Assembly: GCF_016820655.1 (NCBI RefSeq)
Contig: NZ_WSFT01000021.1
Span: 62,001-126,000, forward strand
DNA length: 64,000 nt
DNA from: Anaeromonas frigoriresistens
GTDB lineage: Bacteria; Bacillota; Clostridia; Tissierellales; SIT17
Direction: 5' to 3'
Both the position numbers and the translations under genes were made by a program. Shown one piece after another: positions 28,495-37,737 of this stretch. Numbering within the stretch: position 1 is the first letter of the stretch; each line of letters begins with the position of its first letter. The notes below the pieces were generated by a model that was not told the DNA's origin, made no database searches, and saw only the letters and a program-made list of their open reading frames with translations.

Positions 28495-29601
28495 TTATTT
28501 AACCTCTATTAAGTCATACTCTTTAGTACCTAAGCCTATTTCCTCACAATAATCTAATATTTTTTTGCCATCTATTTTATGTATGGATTTGAATTTATCA
28601 TCTCCTATTTGATGATCACAAGGTAATTGACTATCTTTGTTCCCTAATGCCTTATCTATTAAATCTACACTAGCTTTATCAATAGCAACAGGGTCAAAAG
28701 AAGCTAATATACCAATATCATTAACAATAGGTACATCATTCCAAGGTACACAATCACATAAAGGAGTGACATTCATTACGAAATTAAAATATGCCACCTT
28801 ACCATCTTTATTTTTAACTGCTCCATATGCATATTCAGCCATTTTTTCTAAAAATACATCAGAGTCTGTCTCCCACTGAACCTCAATTGCTCTTTTAGGA
28901 CAAACAGTTGTACATTCTCCACACCCAATACATATATCATGATGTATAAATGCTTTATTCTTCATTTCTATAGCATCCACAGGACAATTCTCGATACAAA
29001 TTCCACATGAAATACATTTTTTATCTATTACCGAAGGTTTTGAATCAGAATGTTGTATTTGTTTCCCACTAGCTGATGCACATCCCATTGCAATATTTTT
29101 AATGGTACCTCCAAATCCTGCCATACCATGACCTTTTACATGACTTAATACAATCATTGAGTTAGAATTATATATATCTCCTGCTATCTTAGCAGTTTTA
29201 CAATTTTTTTGATTAATTTCTACATCTACAGAATTTTTACTATATAACCCATCAGCGATAATAACTGGAGCATTTACTACAGAATATGCGAATCCATTTT
29301 CAATTGCCGTTTTGATATGATCTACACTATTTGTTCTACTACCTGTATAAAGGGTATTTGTATCAGTTAAAAATGGCTGGGCACCGTACTCCTTAGTCTT
29401 ATCTACAATTTGTCTTGCAAAGGTAGGATGTAGATAAGCATGTCTACCCTTTTCTCCAAAATGAACTTTTATTGCGGTAATGTCCCCTTCAGTCAATACA
29501 TTTTTTATATCTGCCTTCTCAAATAACCTTTGTATTTTATTGTGAATATTATTTCTTTTATTCTCAGATCTAAAGTTAATAAAATATACTTTACTTTTCA
29601 A
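28495..29601 (-). CDS. DUF362 protein with 2[4Fe-4S] ferredoxin domain
   Basis: The 368-residue protein has a DUF362 N-terminal domain (about 1-185, with GHGMAGFGGTIKNIAMGCAS) and two ferredoxin motifs, CISCGICIENCP and CIGCGECTTVCP (about 195-240), followed by a C-terminal DUF362 part. A redox role is likely but the substrate is unknown. The start is taken as TTG preceded by AAAGGGGG; an upstream in-frame extension would swallow that site. It lies just upstream of the grd promoter in the same direction, with no terminator seen in between. Confidence 0.85.
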   Translation of the reverse strand: MKSKVYFINFRSENKRNNIHNKIQRLFEKADIKNVLTEGDITAIKVHFGEKGRHAYLHPTFARQIVDKTKEYGAQPFLTDTNTLYTGSRTNSVDHIKTAIENGFAYSVVNAPVIIADGLYSKNSVDVEINQKNCKTAKIAGDIYNSNSMIVLSHVKGHGMAGFGGTIKNIAMGCASASGKQIQHSDSKPSVIDKKCISCGICIENCPVDAIEMKNKAFIHHDICIGCGECTTVCPKRAIEVQWETDSDVFLEKMAEYAYGAVKNKDGKVAYFNFVMNVTPLCDCVPWNDVPIVNDIGILASFDPVAIDKASVDLIDKALGNKDSQLPCDHQIGDDKFKSIHKIDGKKILDYCEEIGLGTKEYDLIEVK

Positions 29602-29722
29602 AAATTTACCCCCTTTAAAATTATTTATAAACACCTAATTCTATTATAGTATATAGGATAGAAATTTAAAAATATTATTACAATCAAAGTAATCAATTTT
29701 CTATTTCAAGTATTAAAGATTG

Positions 29723-29756
29723 ATATAAAAAAAGGCCCTAGGGCCTTTTTTTATAT
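29723..29756. terminator. Palindromic terminator after the Na/Pi symporter gene
   Basis: A 34-base perfect palindrome with core GGCCCTAGGGCC flanked by seven A and seven T residues can terminate on either strand. It lies five bases from the symporter stop. Confidence 0.88.
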
Positions 29757-29760
29757 TAAT

Positions 29761-31380
29761 CTATTTTATTTGTCCACCTTCTATTGCATCCATAATTGAT
29801 AATGCAATGTTTGAAGAGTGATCCGCAATTCTTTCTAAGTTGCTTATTGTATCTAAGAATACGATACCTGAGCTAGGATTACAAGCTAGTTTATTTAATC
29901 TATCTATATGATTTGCTCTATAATCCTTCTCCATTTTATCAATCATACCCTCATATTCAATAACTCTTCTAGCTATATTTGTATCAGCTGTTTTATAAGC
30001 AGATAGTGATAATTCAAAGGATTCTTCAACATTCTCAAACATAACTTTTAATTCAGATAATGCGCTATCTGATAGTCTTACTTTATTATCAATTTTATAT
30101 TGAGCTAGTTCTGCTATGTTATCTGCATGATCTCCTACTCTTTCTAGATCATTTATTGTGTTAAATAATGTTGTTATTGTACTATGTTGTTCATCTGTCA
30201 ATGGGGCATTCATCAATTCTGCTAAGTATTCTGTTATATCTCTTTCTAATTGATTGATTCTTTTTTCTTCTTTAAATACTTTCATAGTTAATTTCTCATC
30301 ATTATTATAAAAAGCTATCTTAGATAATTCTAAGTTTTGTTTAACTATTTTACCCATTCTTAATACTTCCCTAGATGCCATTCCAACAGCAATAGATGGG
30401 GTTTCAATAATTCTTGAATCTAAGTATTTAAGTCCTACTACTTCTTCATCTTCTCCTGGTACTAATTTCTTAGCTGCTATAACTATTAACCCAGCAAAAG
30501 GTAATTGAACCAATACATTTACTATATTAAAAATAGTGTGAGAGTTTGCTATCTGTCTTTGTACATTTCCTGGACTTAAACTTACAACAAATTCCTTCAT
30601 AGGTGTTACATATATCAAGAACATAAAAAATGCTGTACCAAAAATATTGAATAACAAGTGCATCATTGCAGCTCTTTTAGCAGTTTTACTAGCTCCTATA
30701 CTAGAAAGCAGTGCAGTAACACAAGTACCAATATTTTGTCCAAATAATATGGGAAAAGCTATATCAAGAGTTACTAGACCTGATGCAGTTACAGCAAGTA
30801 ATAGTCCAGTAGATGCACTACTACTTTGTACTATTACAGTTATAGCAAATCCTACTAATATTCCCAATATAGGATTATTCAAGCTAACCATTAAATCTTT
30901 AAAGACCTGAGAACCGCCTAAGGGTTTTAATTGAGAACTCATCATTGCCATACCCAAGAATAATATACCAAATCCAATTAATATTTCAGCAATATCTTTA
31001 TTCTTTCTTTTAGATGTAAATAACCAAATTCCTACACCTATAGCTATAACTAATGGTGCTATGTCTGTTAATTTAAATGCTATTAATTGAGCTGTTATTG
31101 TTGTACCAATATTAGCACCCATAATAACACCTATTGCTTGAGTTAAATTCATTAATCCTGCATTTACAAAACCAACAACCATTACCGTTGTCGCACTACT
31201 ACTTTGTACCAATACAGTAACAAAAGCTCCTACAAGAACTCCCAAAATTCTATTATTAGTTAGAACTCCTATTAATTTCTTTAGTTTATCACCAGCTACT
31301 TTTTGTAATCCCATTCCCATTAGATTCATACCGTATAGGAATAGTCCTAGTCCACCTAAAACACCAAACAATAATTCCAT
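29761..31380 (-). CDS. Na+/phosphate cotransporter family protein with PhoU-like domain
   Basis: The 539-residue protein has an N-terminal Na/Pi-cotransporter domain (about 1-310) with two inverted-repeat motifs, VLVQSSSATTVMVVGFV and VIVQSSSASTGLLLAV, followed by a PhoU-like helical domain (about 335-535). It should import phosphate with Na+ or modulate such transport. The ATG (MELLFG) is seven bases after GGGAGG. Pho-box-like repeats upstream (31440-31495) suggest induction by phosphate starvation. Confidence 0.92.
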   Translation of the reverse strand: MELLFGVLGGLGLFLYGMNLMGMGLQKVAGDKLKKLIGVLTNNRILGVLVGAFVTVLVQSSSATTVMVVGFVNAGLMNLTQAIGVIMGANIGTTITAQLIAFKLTDIAPLVIAIGVGIWLFTSKRKNKDIAEILIGFGILFLGMAMMSSQLKPLGGSQVFKDLMVSLNNPILGILVGFAITVIVQSSSASTGLLLAVTASGLVTLDIAFPILFGQNIGTCVTALLSSIGASKTAKRAAMMHLLFNIFGTAFFMFLIYVTPMKEFVVSLSPGNVQRQIANSHTIFNIVNVLVQLPFAGLIVIAAKKLVPGEDEEVVGLKYLDSRIIETPSIAVGMASREVLRMGKIVKQNLELSKIAFYNNDEKLTMKVFKEEKRINQLERDITEYLAELMNAPLTDEQHSTITTLFNTINDLERVGDHADNIAELAQYKIDNKVRLSDSALSELKVMFENVEESFELSLSAYKTADTNIARRVIEYEGMIDKMEKDYRANHIDRLNKLACNPSSGIVFLDTISNLERIADHSSNIALSIMDAIEGGQIK

Positions 31381-31439
31381 AATAAATCCTCCCACTATTT
31401 AAATATTTATAAGCGCAAATAATATAATACAATAAAAAA

Positions 31440-31495
31440 TGTCGACTTTTGTTAAATCCATGTTAAATTTATTATTTTTGTTTATCCTGTGTTAA
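31440..31495 (-). promoter_or_regulatory. Putative Pho box upstream of the Na/Pi symporter
   Basis: On the minus strand TTAACA-type hexamers end at + positions 31490, 31479 (TAAACA), 31461 and 31450, in two pairs each with an 11-base period, followed by TCGACA at 31440-31445. Direct TTAACA repeats with 5-base spacers are the known Firmicute PhoP-binding pattern. Confidence 0.6.
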
Positions 31496-31962
31496 ATCAT
31501 ATTGGGAAAATCTATCTGTCTTAAAGCTTCATAAACAATAATATTTACTGAATTAGCCAAGTTCAAGGATCTAGCATTTTTATTATTAATCATTGGGATC
31601 CTTAAACAAGTTTCTTTATTTTCATTTAATATTTCTTCTGGAATACCTTTGGTCTCTTTTCCGAATATAATGTAACAGTCATCATTAAACTCCATATCAG
31701 TATAGGAATGATCAGCTTTTGTAGTGGCATAAAAAACTTTGTTTTGCCCTACTTTCTCAATTAATTCTTCATAACTATCATAATAATGGACATCCAATAA
31801 ATCCCAATAATCTAATCCTGCCCTTTTTAAATGTTTACTATCTAAAGAAAAACCTAATGGTCTTATTAAATGTAGTGATGATCCAGTAGCTGCACAAGTC
31901 CTAGCAATATTACCTGTGTTTTGTGGAATTTCTGGTTCCATTAATACAATATTTATAGCCAT
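31492..31962 (-). CDS. trmL: tRNA (cytidine(34)-2'-O)-methyltransferase
   Basis: The 156-residue SPOUT methyltransferase has N-terminal LMEPEIPQNTGNIARTCAATG and the knot motifs FGKETKGIPEEIL and RSLNLANSVNIIVYEALRQ. TrmL methylates the wobble ribose of certain tRNA-Leu. Length and motifs match the family fully. Its stop overlaps the putative Pho box of the next gene. It follows the CheX-like gene by 17 bases. Confidence 0.95.
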   Translation of the reverse strand: MAINIVLMEPEIPQNTGNIARTCAATGSSLHLIRPLGFSLDSKHLKRAGLDYWDLLDVHYYDSYEELIEKVGQNKVFYATTKADHSYTDMEFNDDCYIIFGKETKGIPEEILNENKETCLRIPMINNKNARSLNLANSVNIIVYEALRQIDFPNMI

Positions 31963-31979
31963 AAAATAACCTCCATTTC

Positions 31980-32456
31980 TTATTCTAAATCTATATATAA
32001 TTCTACTTTATCATTTCTCCAAAGAAAAGGTATACTGTATATTTTATTATTAATAAAATATAATAATATATCCTTACCCATGATTATAGTAGGAGGAGTA
32101 AAATTCAAATGAATATTCAATTCAAATAATCTTGATATAGCATTACCTAAAACAATTGATATCAACTCATTAATTGAATTTTTTACATTATCATCAAATA
32201 TTATATTTGGTAAACCATTCATCATGTTTGATGATATTTCCATCGCTATATTATGAGACAATTCTATAGCTACTTGTCCTTTAAAATCTCCATTAATCCC
32301 TATCAATATAATTACATTTTCATATGCATTTACTTGATTTGTTAAGTAATTACTATCACTATTCAATTGAATATTTACCATTTGAAGAAATATATCCTCT
32401 AAAGCTTTTTTAAAAGACTTGATTATTTTACTGTTTATATTGTTATTTATTCCCAT
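31980..32456 (-). CDS. CheX-like chemotaxis phosphatase-family protein
   Basis: The 158-residue protein resembles the CheC/CheX/FliY fold: INGDFKGQVAIEL, MEISSNMMNG and a second helix SINELISIVLGNAISRL, the N residues of which correspond to the phosphatase-site E-x2-N pattern (NELISIVLGN). CheX proteins dephosphorylate CheY-P. There are no chemotaxis or flagellar genes nearby, so its partner could be another response regulator. Its first 14 bases overlap the end of the upstream DUF362 gene, implying coupled translation. Confidence 0.7.
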   Translation of the reverse strand: MGINNNINSKIIKSFKKALEDIFLQMVNIQLNSDSNYLTNQVNAYENVIILIGINGDFKGQVAIELSHNIAMEISSNMMNGLPNIIFDDNVKNSINELISIVLGNAISRLFELNIHLNFTPPTIIMGKDILLYFINNKIYSIPFLWRNDKVELYIDLE

Positions 32457-33372
32457 GAAAATCCTTAATTTTACCTTTGTCTAATATAACTTCTTTATTA
32501 TACGCTTTTAATGAAAATTCTCTCTCTATTTCTTCTAATGGTATTCCTTTTAAGTTTACGTTTTTTAATTCTGCTTCACCTATACCCATTTTATGTAGTT
32601 TATATAGGTAATTGATGGCTTGAGGTAAAAAACCTAACATTCTAGCACCTATAGTATCCGTAGATATTGGATCAGTTCCAGCAACAATAATTCCATTTGT
32701 ATCTATAGCTCTACCATCAGAAGGACCAGTACCAATCATTACTTTATCAGCGGATATTATTGTTAAGTCTATGGGTATTCTTTCAGTTATTGCACTAATA
32801 AAACCATGTAAATCCTCATGAATTCCTAAATCTTTTTTAGGAAATCCATGTATTTCAGCTGGAGGCCACCCTAAGGCTATATTCTTAATCCCTGCACTCA
32901 TAGTAGCTTCTTCATGCATTTTTAATTGAGTGAAAGATACTAGGACATCCATGTTTTCTAATATATTATTAATTTTTGTTTTACTAGGATTATTATGATT
33001 TATTTCTATTTCTGTATATGGACCATAATTTAAATCAATAAACTTCACATTGTTATCTTTTATTACTTTATCATATCCTACATAATTCATAACTTTAGGA
33101 GTTTCATCCCCTCCAGATCCTGTTGCCACAATTATTTCTCCTGGATTATATTTCTTCAGAAGCTTTATCAATTTATCTAGTGTTTCTGGACCTACTACTG
33201 TAGCAGTGTTAGGAAGTTTTGATTTTACCCAATTCGGAGTAATAACTACTCTGTCATTTTCATTAATAATTCTTTCTAAAGGTAGATGCCTTAAGCATTT
33301 TTCCAATGAGTTTATTTCTTTATTGTCTTTTTCAATAGCTACTATAGATTCTCTTACTTTTCTTGTTCTCAT
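32443..33372 (-). CDS. DUF362 domain-containing protein
   Basis: The 309-residue protein has the DUF362 features VVITPNWVKSKLP, IIVATGSGGDETPKVM and LGWPPAEIHGFPKKDLGIHEDLHG but no ferredoxin cysteines, unlike the other DUF362 protein in this window. Function is unknown. The ATG follows GAGGTG. It overlaps the CheX-like gene and follows a 34-base palindromic terminator. Confidence 0.75.
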   Translation of the reverse strand: MRTRKVRESIVAIEKDNKEINSLEKCLRHLPLERIINENDRVVITPNWVKSKLPNTATVVGPETLDKLIKLLKKYNPGEIIVATGSGGDETPKVMNYVGYDKVIKDNNVKFIDLNYGPYTEIEINHNNPSKTKINNILENMDVLVSFTQLKMHEEATMSAGIKNIALGWPPAEIHGFPKKDLGIHEDLHGFISAITERIPIDLTIISADKVMIGTGPSDGRAIDTNGIIVAGTDPISTDTIGARMLGFLPQAINYLYKLHKMGIGEAELKNVNLKGIPLEEIEREFSLKAYNKEVILDKGKIKDFHGNK

Positions 33373-33386
33373 TATATCACCTCATA

Positions 33387-33420
33387 AAAATAATAGACCT
33401 TATATAAGGTCTATTATTTT
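33387..33420. terminator. 34-base palindromic terminator after the HAD gene
   Basis: A perfect palindrome with core GACCTTATATAAGGTC lies between the HAD phosphatase stop and the DUF362 start; AT-rich ends provide T tracts for both strands. Confidence 0.75.
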
Positions 33421-33447
33421 ATATACTCAAGAAATTTATTCTCCCTT

Positions 33448-34269
33448 TTATAAAATGTACTTTTTTATAGCTTTGGCTACTCCATCATTATCATTTGTAT
33501 CTGTTACGAATGTAGCATATTCTTTTACTAAATCAATCCCATTTTCCATAGCTACAGAAGTTCCTGCAAACTCTAACATGGATAAATCATTTTCATTATC
33601 CCCTATTGCAATTACTTCTTCTCTTTTAATATCATAAATATTGCATAGTTCTTTTAAGGCTTTTCCTTTTGATACACCTTTATACATTATATCTAAACTG
33701 CTATGCCAAGAACTAACTATTTCTATGTTCTCGTTTAATGATAGTTCTTTTCTGACTCTCATTATTTTTTCTATATCTTTATCCATTACCACAAATTTAT
33801 ATATTTTAATATCATTATTATGAACAAATTCTATTGGATTATTAATTATCTCAATATGAATTTTATTTTCTTCCTTTTGTTTTTCATTCCATTCATAATA
33901 TTTTAGTGAATTATAATCTAAATCTTTTGTATAGAATATTTCATTATCATAAAAATGATAGTATAAATTATTTTTTTCAAATACTTCAATTATTTTTTGA
34001 ACATCTTCTTTATTTATTGGATGATGTAGTAATACGTTTTCTCTGTGGTATTCACTAACATAAGCTCCATTACATGCGATTATCGGCGTTATAACACCAA
34101 CAAATTTTGCAAAATATATTGCTGATGTGAATATCCTTCCTGTAGATATTACTACTTGAATGCCTTTATCTGTAGCCATTTTAATAGCTTTTCTATTCTC
34201 TTCTGATACTTTTCCTTCATTATCTAGTAAAGTCCCATCCATATCTATTGCTATTAATTTGTACTTCAA
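33448..34269 (-). CDS. Cof-type HAD-IIB family hydrolase
   Basis: The 273-residue HAD phosphatase has motif I AIDMDGTLLDNEG (nucleophile Asp), motif II ISTGR, the lysine GVSKGKAL and motif IV GDNENDLSMLEFAG, with an intervening type IIB cap. Such enzymes dephosphorylate sugar phosphates or cofactors such as FMN; the substrate here is not known. The start is TTG with GAGGAGG upstream. Confidence 0.93.
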   Translation of the reverse strand: MKYKLIAIDMDGTLLDNEGKVSEENRKAIKMATDKGIQVVISTGRIFTSAIYFAKFVGVITPIIACNGAYVSEYHRENVLLHHPINKEDVQKIIEVFEKNNLYYHFYDNEIFYTKDLDYNSLKYYEWNEKQKEENKIHIEIINNPIEFVHNNDIKIYKFVVMDKDIEKIMRVRKELSLNENIEIVSSWHSSLDIMYKGVSKGKALKELCNIYDIKREEVIAIGDNENDLSMLEFAGTSVAMENGIDLVKEYATFVTDTNDNDGVAKAIKKYIL

Positions 34270-34301
34270 CTCAATTTCCTCCTCTGTTTAATATTACTAA
34301 T

Positions 34302-36554
34302 CTAAATTATATACTTATATACTAATAATTTTAATGTGCCTTTTTTATTTTTTACCTCGTTTTCTAGTTTTTCTATTAACCTTTTACCTGTAACCTGCTC
34401 TTCAAAGGATATTTCTTTATTTCCATAGACAGATTTCATATAAACATTAATAAATCTATATAACTCATTATTTAACTCTCCATTTAAACTAATCCTATCT
34501 ACATACTCTAAATCCGTTTCACCAAGTTCCTTATCATATCCTAAGAAAGATAATAATCTATTGATTTTCATATGATATACAACTATTTTTTCACTTGTAG
34601 TTAATTTTTTAATTCTTCTATTTTTTATAGTTGTTATTATTATTCTATATATTAGATAAATTAATAATAAAAATGCTATTATCAATAAAATAGATACAAT
34701 ATAAAACCCATTAGATCTATTTCTAATTTTATTACTTCCTCTAGTATCAATTTCTCCTACTTCACCCATAAGTTCATCTTCAAACAAGTCTTCTCTCATT
34801 CTTTGGCCAGCGAGGCCATCATTTGGCTGAGAATCATTACCATCATCTTCAGCTATAGAATCATCTTCTACTTCCTCTTTTTCTTGATAGTCTGGTGTTT
34901 GATATGCAGGTGTGGCTTCAAAAATCATCCATCCGTAACCACTTATATAAGCTTCAACCCAAGCATGAGCATATTTACTATAAACTTTATAAGTACCATC
35001 TTCTTTTTCATCACCAGTAATAAATCCTTCTACATATCTAGTAGGTACATCAACACTTCTTCCCATTACAGCTAATGCTGAAGCAAAATATGTACAATAT
35101 CCTTTTTTAGTTTCAAATAAAAAGTGATTTACAAAATCATCATTATACCCATTATTACCAGGAGTTAATGTATATTCATAATTCTCTCTCAAATGATTTT
35201 GTAGCATCATCATCTTTTCATAATCATTCTTAGCATTCTTTGTTATATCAAATGACAAATCATGGGTAGCAGAAGGTACAGAATTTGGAAGTTTAAGATA
35301 TTCTTGAAATCTTTCCTCTTTATCATATTTGGCATCTAATTTACTTGTATCAAAATAAGGAATTCTTGATTTTACTGTATACCCTTTATCTTTTAGAATA
35401 ACTTTATTAGTATATATTTCATATTCATCACTTACATAATAATCATCATCATAATCAACTTTTATAGGAACATAACTATTAAATATTGTAGATGTAGTCA
35501 TATTATTATATTTGATTTTATAGGTTACCTCACTATAACTATTTGTATCCATATCTCGTATATCAATAGTTGAGTCTTTTAGTTGTCTACTTACATTGTC
35601 ATCTTCACTTTTCCAAAAAAAGCCTGTATATTTGTTACTTACTCTACCTTTTAAATATAATGGACGATCACTTTCAACCTCCATAACTAAGGTGTTCTTT
35701 AGTTTTATATCCCCTCCAAGTCTTTTTTCCTCTTTTTGATATTGTGTATAGGATAAATCAAACTTTAAACTATTTCCATAACCTCTAGATTTTTTTAAAT
35801 TATTTCTCCATTCTGTAACTTCAGGAAATGTATCTTGAACTTTATTATCCATCCACCTCCATGTTATTGGTGGATTATCTTTAGGTAAAATAAAAGCTAT
35901 TAATATTATTATTACCGATGTGAGAATAGAATATATAAAAAGCGATTTAATATTATAGTTACTATAATCTTTTTTATTCATCTGCCATTCTAATTCATTG
36001 TACTTATATCTATTATAAACATAAAGTAAAAGCACAGATAATATAAAAACATAGTAATAAGTTAATGCAGTATCTTGGTACAAAAACCATCTATATAGAA
36101 AATAAGCCGTACCTAGTATTAATAATGGGTATACCCTTTTAAATTTAAAAACAATAATATATATAAATAATGATAATACCATTGTAAATAATACTATAAA
36201 AAAATTAAAATATTTTAAGTTTATAGCTATATCATAGTTAATATATTTGATTACCCAAAAGCTAAAATCCTCTAATTCATTTATATAACTTCTATAAACT
36301 TGATTATAATATCTATTAGCTATTAGTGAAACAATAAGCCCTAAAGACATCAAAATTATTAAGGTTATGGGCTTTTTATCAACGATATAGAAAATTAATA
36401 TAAATATAAAAGTTGAGATAGAAATTAGACTTATATGGGTCAATGATATTGTATCACCTATTGCATCAGTGGATATTTTTATTATGGTGAAATTTATTAT
36501 AAAAGTTAAAAATAACCTATAGAAAAATCCTAACACTTTTTTCAAGTTTATCAC
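34302..36554 (-). CDS. Transglutaminase-like membrane protein (DUF3488/DUF4129 type)
   Basis: The 750-residue protein has about six N-terminal membrane helices (1-225), an extracellular transglutaminase-like domain with Cys in KKGYCTYFASALAVMGR, His in YAHAWVEAYISGYGW and Asp-type ending FEATP, an acidic linker, and one late membrane helix (about 625-650) followed by a cytosolic tail. It forms a conserved trio with MoxR and DUF58 genes upstream. The GTG start overlaps the DUF58 stop by 4 bases. Substrate unknown. Confidence 0.9.
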   Translation of the reverse strand: MINLKKVLGFFYRLFLTFIINFTIIKISTDAIGDTISLTHISLISISTFIFILIFYIVDKKPITLIILMSLGLIVSLIANRYYNQVYRSYINELEDFSFWVIKYINYDIAINLKYFNFFIVLFTMVLSLFIYIIVFKFKRVYPLLILGTAYFLYRWFLYQDTALTYYYVFILSVLLLYVYNRYKYNELEWQMNKKDYSNYNIKSLFIYSILTSVIIILIAFILPKDNPPITWRWMDNKVQDTFPEVTEWRNNLKKSRGYGNSLKFDLSYTQYQKEEKRLGGDIKLKNTLVMEVESDRPLYLKGRVSNKYTGFFWKSEDDNVSRQLKDSTIDIRDMDTNSYSEVTYKIKYNNMTTSTIFNSYVPIKVDYDDDYYVSDEYEIYTNKVILKDKGYTVKSRIPYFDTSKLDAKYDKEERFQEYLKLPNSVPSATHDLSFDITKNAKNDYEKMMMLQNHLRENYEYTLTPGNNGYNDDFVNHFLFETKKGYCTYFASALAVMGRSVDVPTRYVEGFITGDEKEDGTYKVYSKYAHAWVEAYISGYGWMIFEATPAYQTPDYQEKEEVEDDSIAEDDGNDSQPNDGLAGQRMREDLFEDELMGEVGEIDTRGSNKIRNRSNGFYIVSILLIIAFLLLIYLIYRIIITTIKNRRIKKLTTSEKIVVYHMKINRLLSFLGYDKELGETDLEYVDRISLNGELNNELYRFINVYMKSVYGNKEISFEEQVTGKRLIEKLENEVKNKKGTLKLLVYKYII

Positions 36555-37726
36555 CCCAATACCTTTTCTATCTCATCATTATCATATAATTTATATACCT
36601 TCACCAGTAATTTTTCTAAAGAAATAATATCTTCTTCTGTTTGTTTATTGTAACTATCTTTAATAATAAATAATGTAACATTTAAACCCATTTTTCTTAT
36701 ACTATATATAGCATGAGTTAAATCTTTATCTAAATCTACAGTAACTATTACTATGGTAGTGCCTATGGAAGACAAATTTATCTCATCTAAAATTACATCT
36801 GATATTTTTCTATTACTTTTTGGTCTTATCATTACCATAGCATCTAAAAAGTTATTTAAAAATGAAATATTAGTTCTTTTAATATTTAATCTTTTATCCG
36901 AATATGTAATAAGTTCAGTCTCGATGTTGTTATAAAGAGTAAAATATATTATGCTAACAGTTAACTCTACTATTCTATCTTCAGTAATTTCATCTAAATT
37001 TTTATATTTATCTATTTGAAAATCCATAAATACCTTAACGTTTAGATTTGCAGATGTATTATAATTTTTAACAAATAATTCTCCCTTTCTGGCAGTTGTC
37101 TTCCAATGTATTCTCCTTAAACTATCTCCTCTAGTGTATTCTCTTAGATTTTTAATGTTTGAATAATCTTCATTGTGTTTTTCATTGGTTTTACTAGTAC
37201 CAAAAAATTCTTTCCCAAATAGATTTATTTTTTTAATCTTATATACTTTAGGATATACCACTATGTTTAAAGGATCTTCTATAGTAGCTTTGGATTCTTT
37301 TAAAGTAAAAATATCTTCTACATTCACTGATAACTTCCCTATATCATATTTTCCTCGATGCATACATAGAAATTCCTTTTTTATTCTTACATAGTCATAG
37401 GGTTTTATAAAAAATAATTGGGAACCTCCAGTTGTAGATGTTAATCTATTATCTAGATCGTCTCTTACATCTGCATAAGGTACCGGTAATATCCCGCCAT
37501 TATATATTTTGTATTCTATACTAATAGTATCGCCTCTTACAAATTGGTATTTATTACACCAGAAGACTCCAGCTAGATTTTTGATGGTATAATAGTTAGA
37601 GAATCTAGAATATATTGTTACTAAGATTATTAGAAAAAACAAAAGAAAAGGAAAACTTCCTCCTACAAAGAGAGAGAATATCAATATTATTGCTGCTAAT
37701 ATATAAAATACAATTTTTCTATTCAT
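36551..37726 (-). CDS. DUF58 domain-containing protein
   Basis: The 391-residue protein has two N-terminal membrane helices (about 5-42) and the DUF58 motif LREYTRGDSLRRIHWKTTAR (about 190-210), leading into a von Willebrand A-like fold. DUF58 proteins work with MoxR AAA+ ATPases, probably in assembly or activation of cell-surface or large enzyme complexes. It is 11 bases after moxR and overlaps the transglutaminase gene. Confidence 0.92.
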   Translation of the reverse strand: MNRKIVFYILAAIILIFSLFVGGSFPFLLFFLIILVTIYSRFSNYYTIKNLAGVFWCNKYQFVRGDTISIEYKIYNGGILPVPYADVRDDLDNRLTSTTGGSQLFFIKPYDYVRIKKEFLCMHRGKYDIGKLSVNVEDIFTLKESKATIEDPLNIVVYPKVYKIKKINLFGKEFFGTSKTNEKHNEDYSNIKNLREYTRGDSLRRIHWKTTARKGELFVKNYNTSANLNVKVFMDFQIDKYKNLDEITEDRIVELTVSIIYFTLYNNIETELITYSDKRLNIKRTNISFLNNFLDAMVMIRPKSNRKISDVILDEINLSSIGTTIVIVTVDLDKDLTHAIYSIRKMGLNVTLFIIKDSYNKQTEEDIISLEKLLVKVYKLYDNDEIEKVLG

Positions 37727-37737
37727 ATTATCACCAC

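Noticed and set aside
28192-28512. Plus-strand open reading frame of 106 codons
   Set aside because: It is antisense to the glycine riboswitch and its promoter, with no ribosome-binding site and no protein-like composition.
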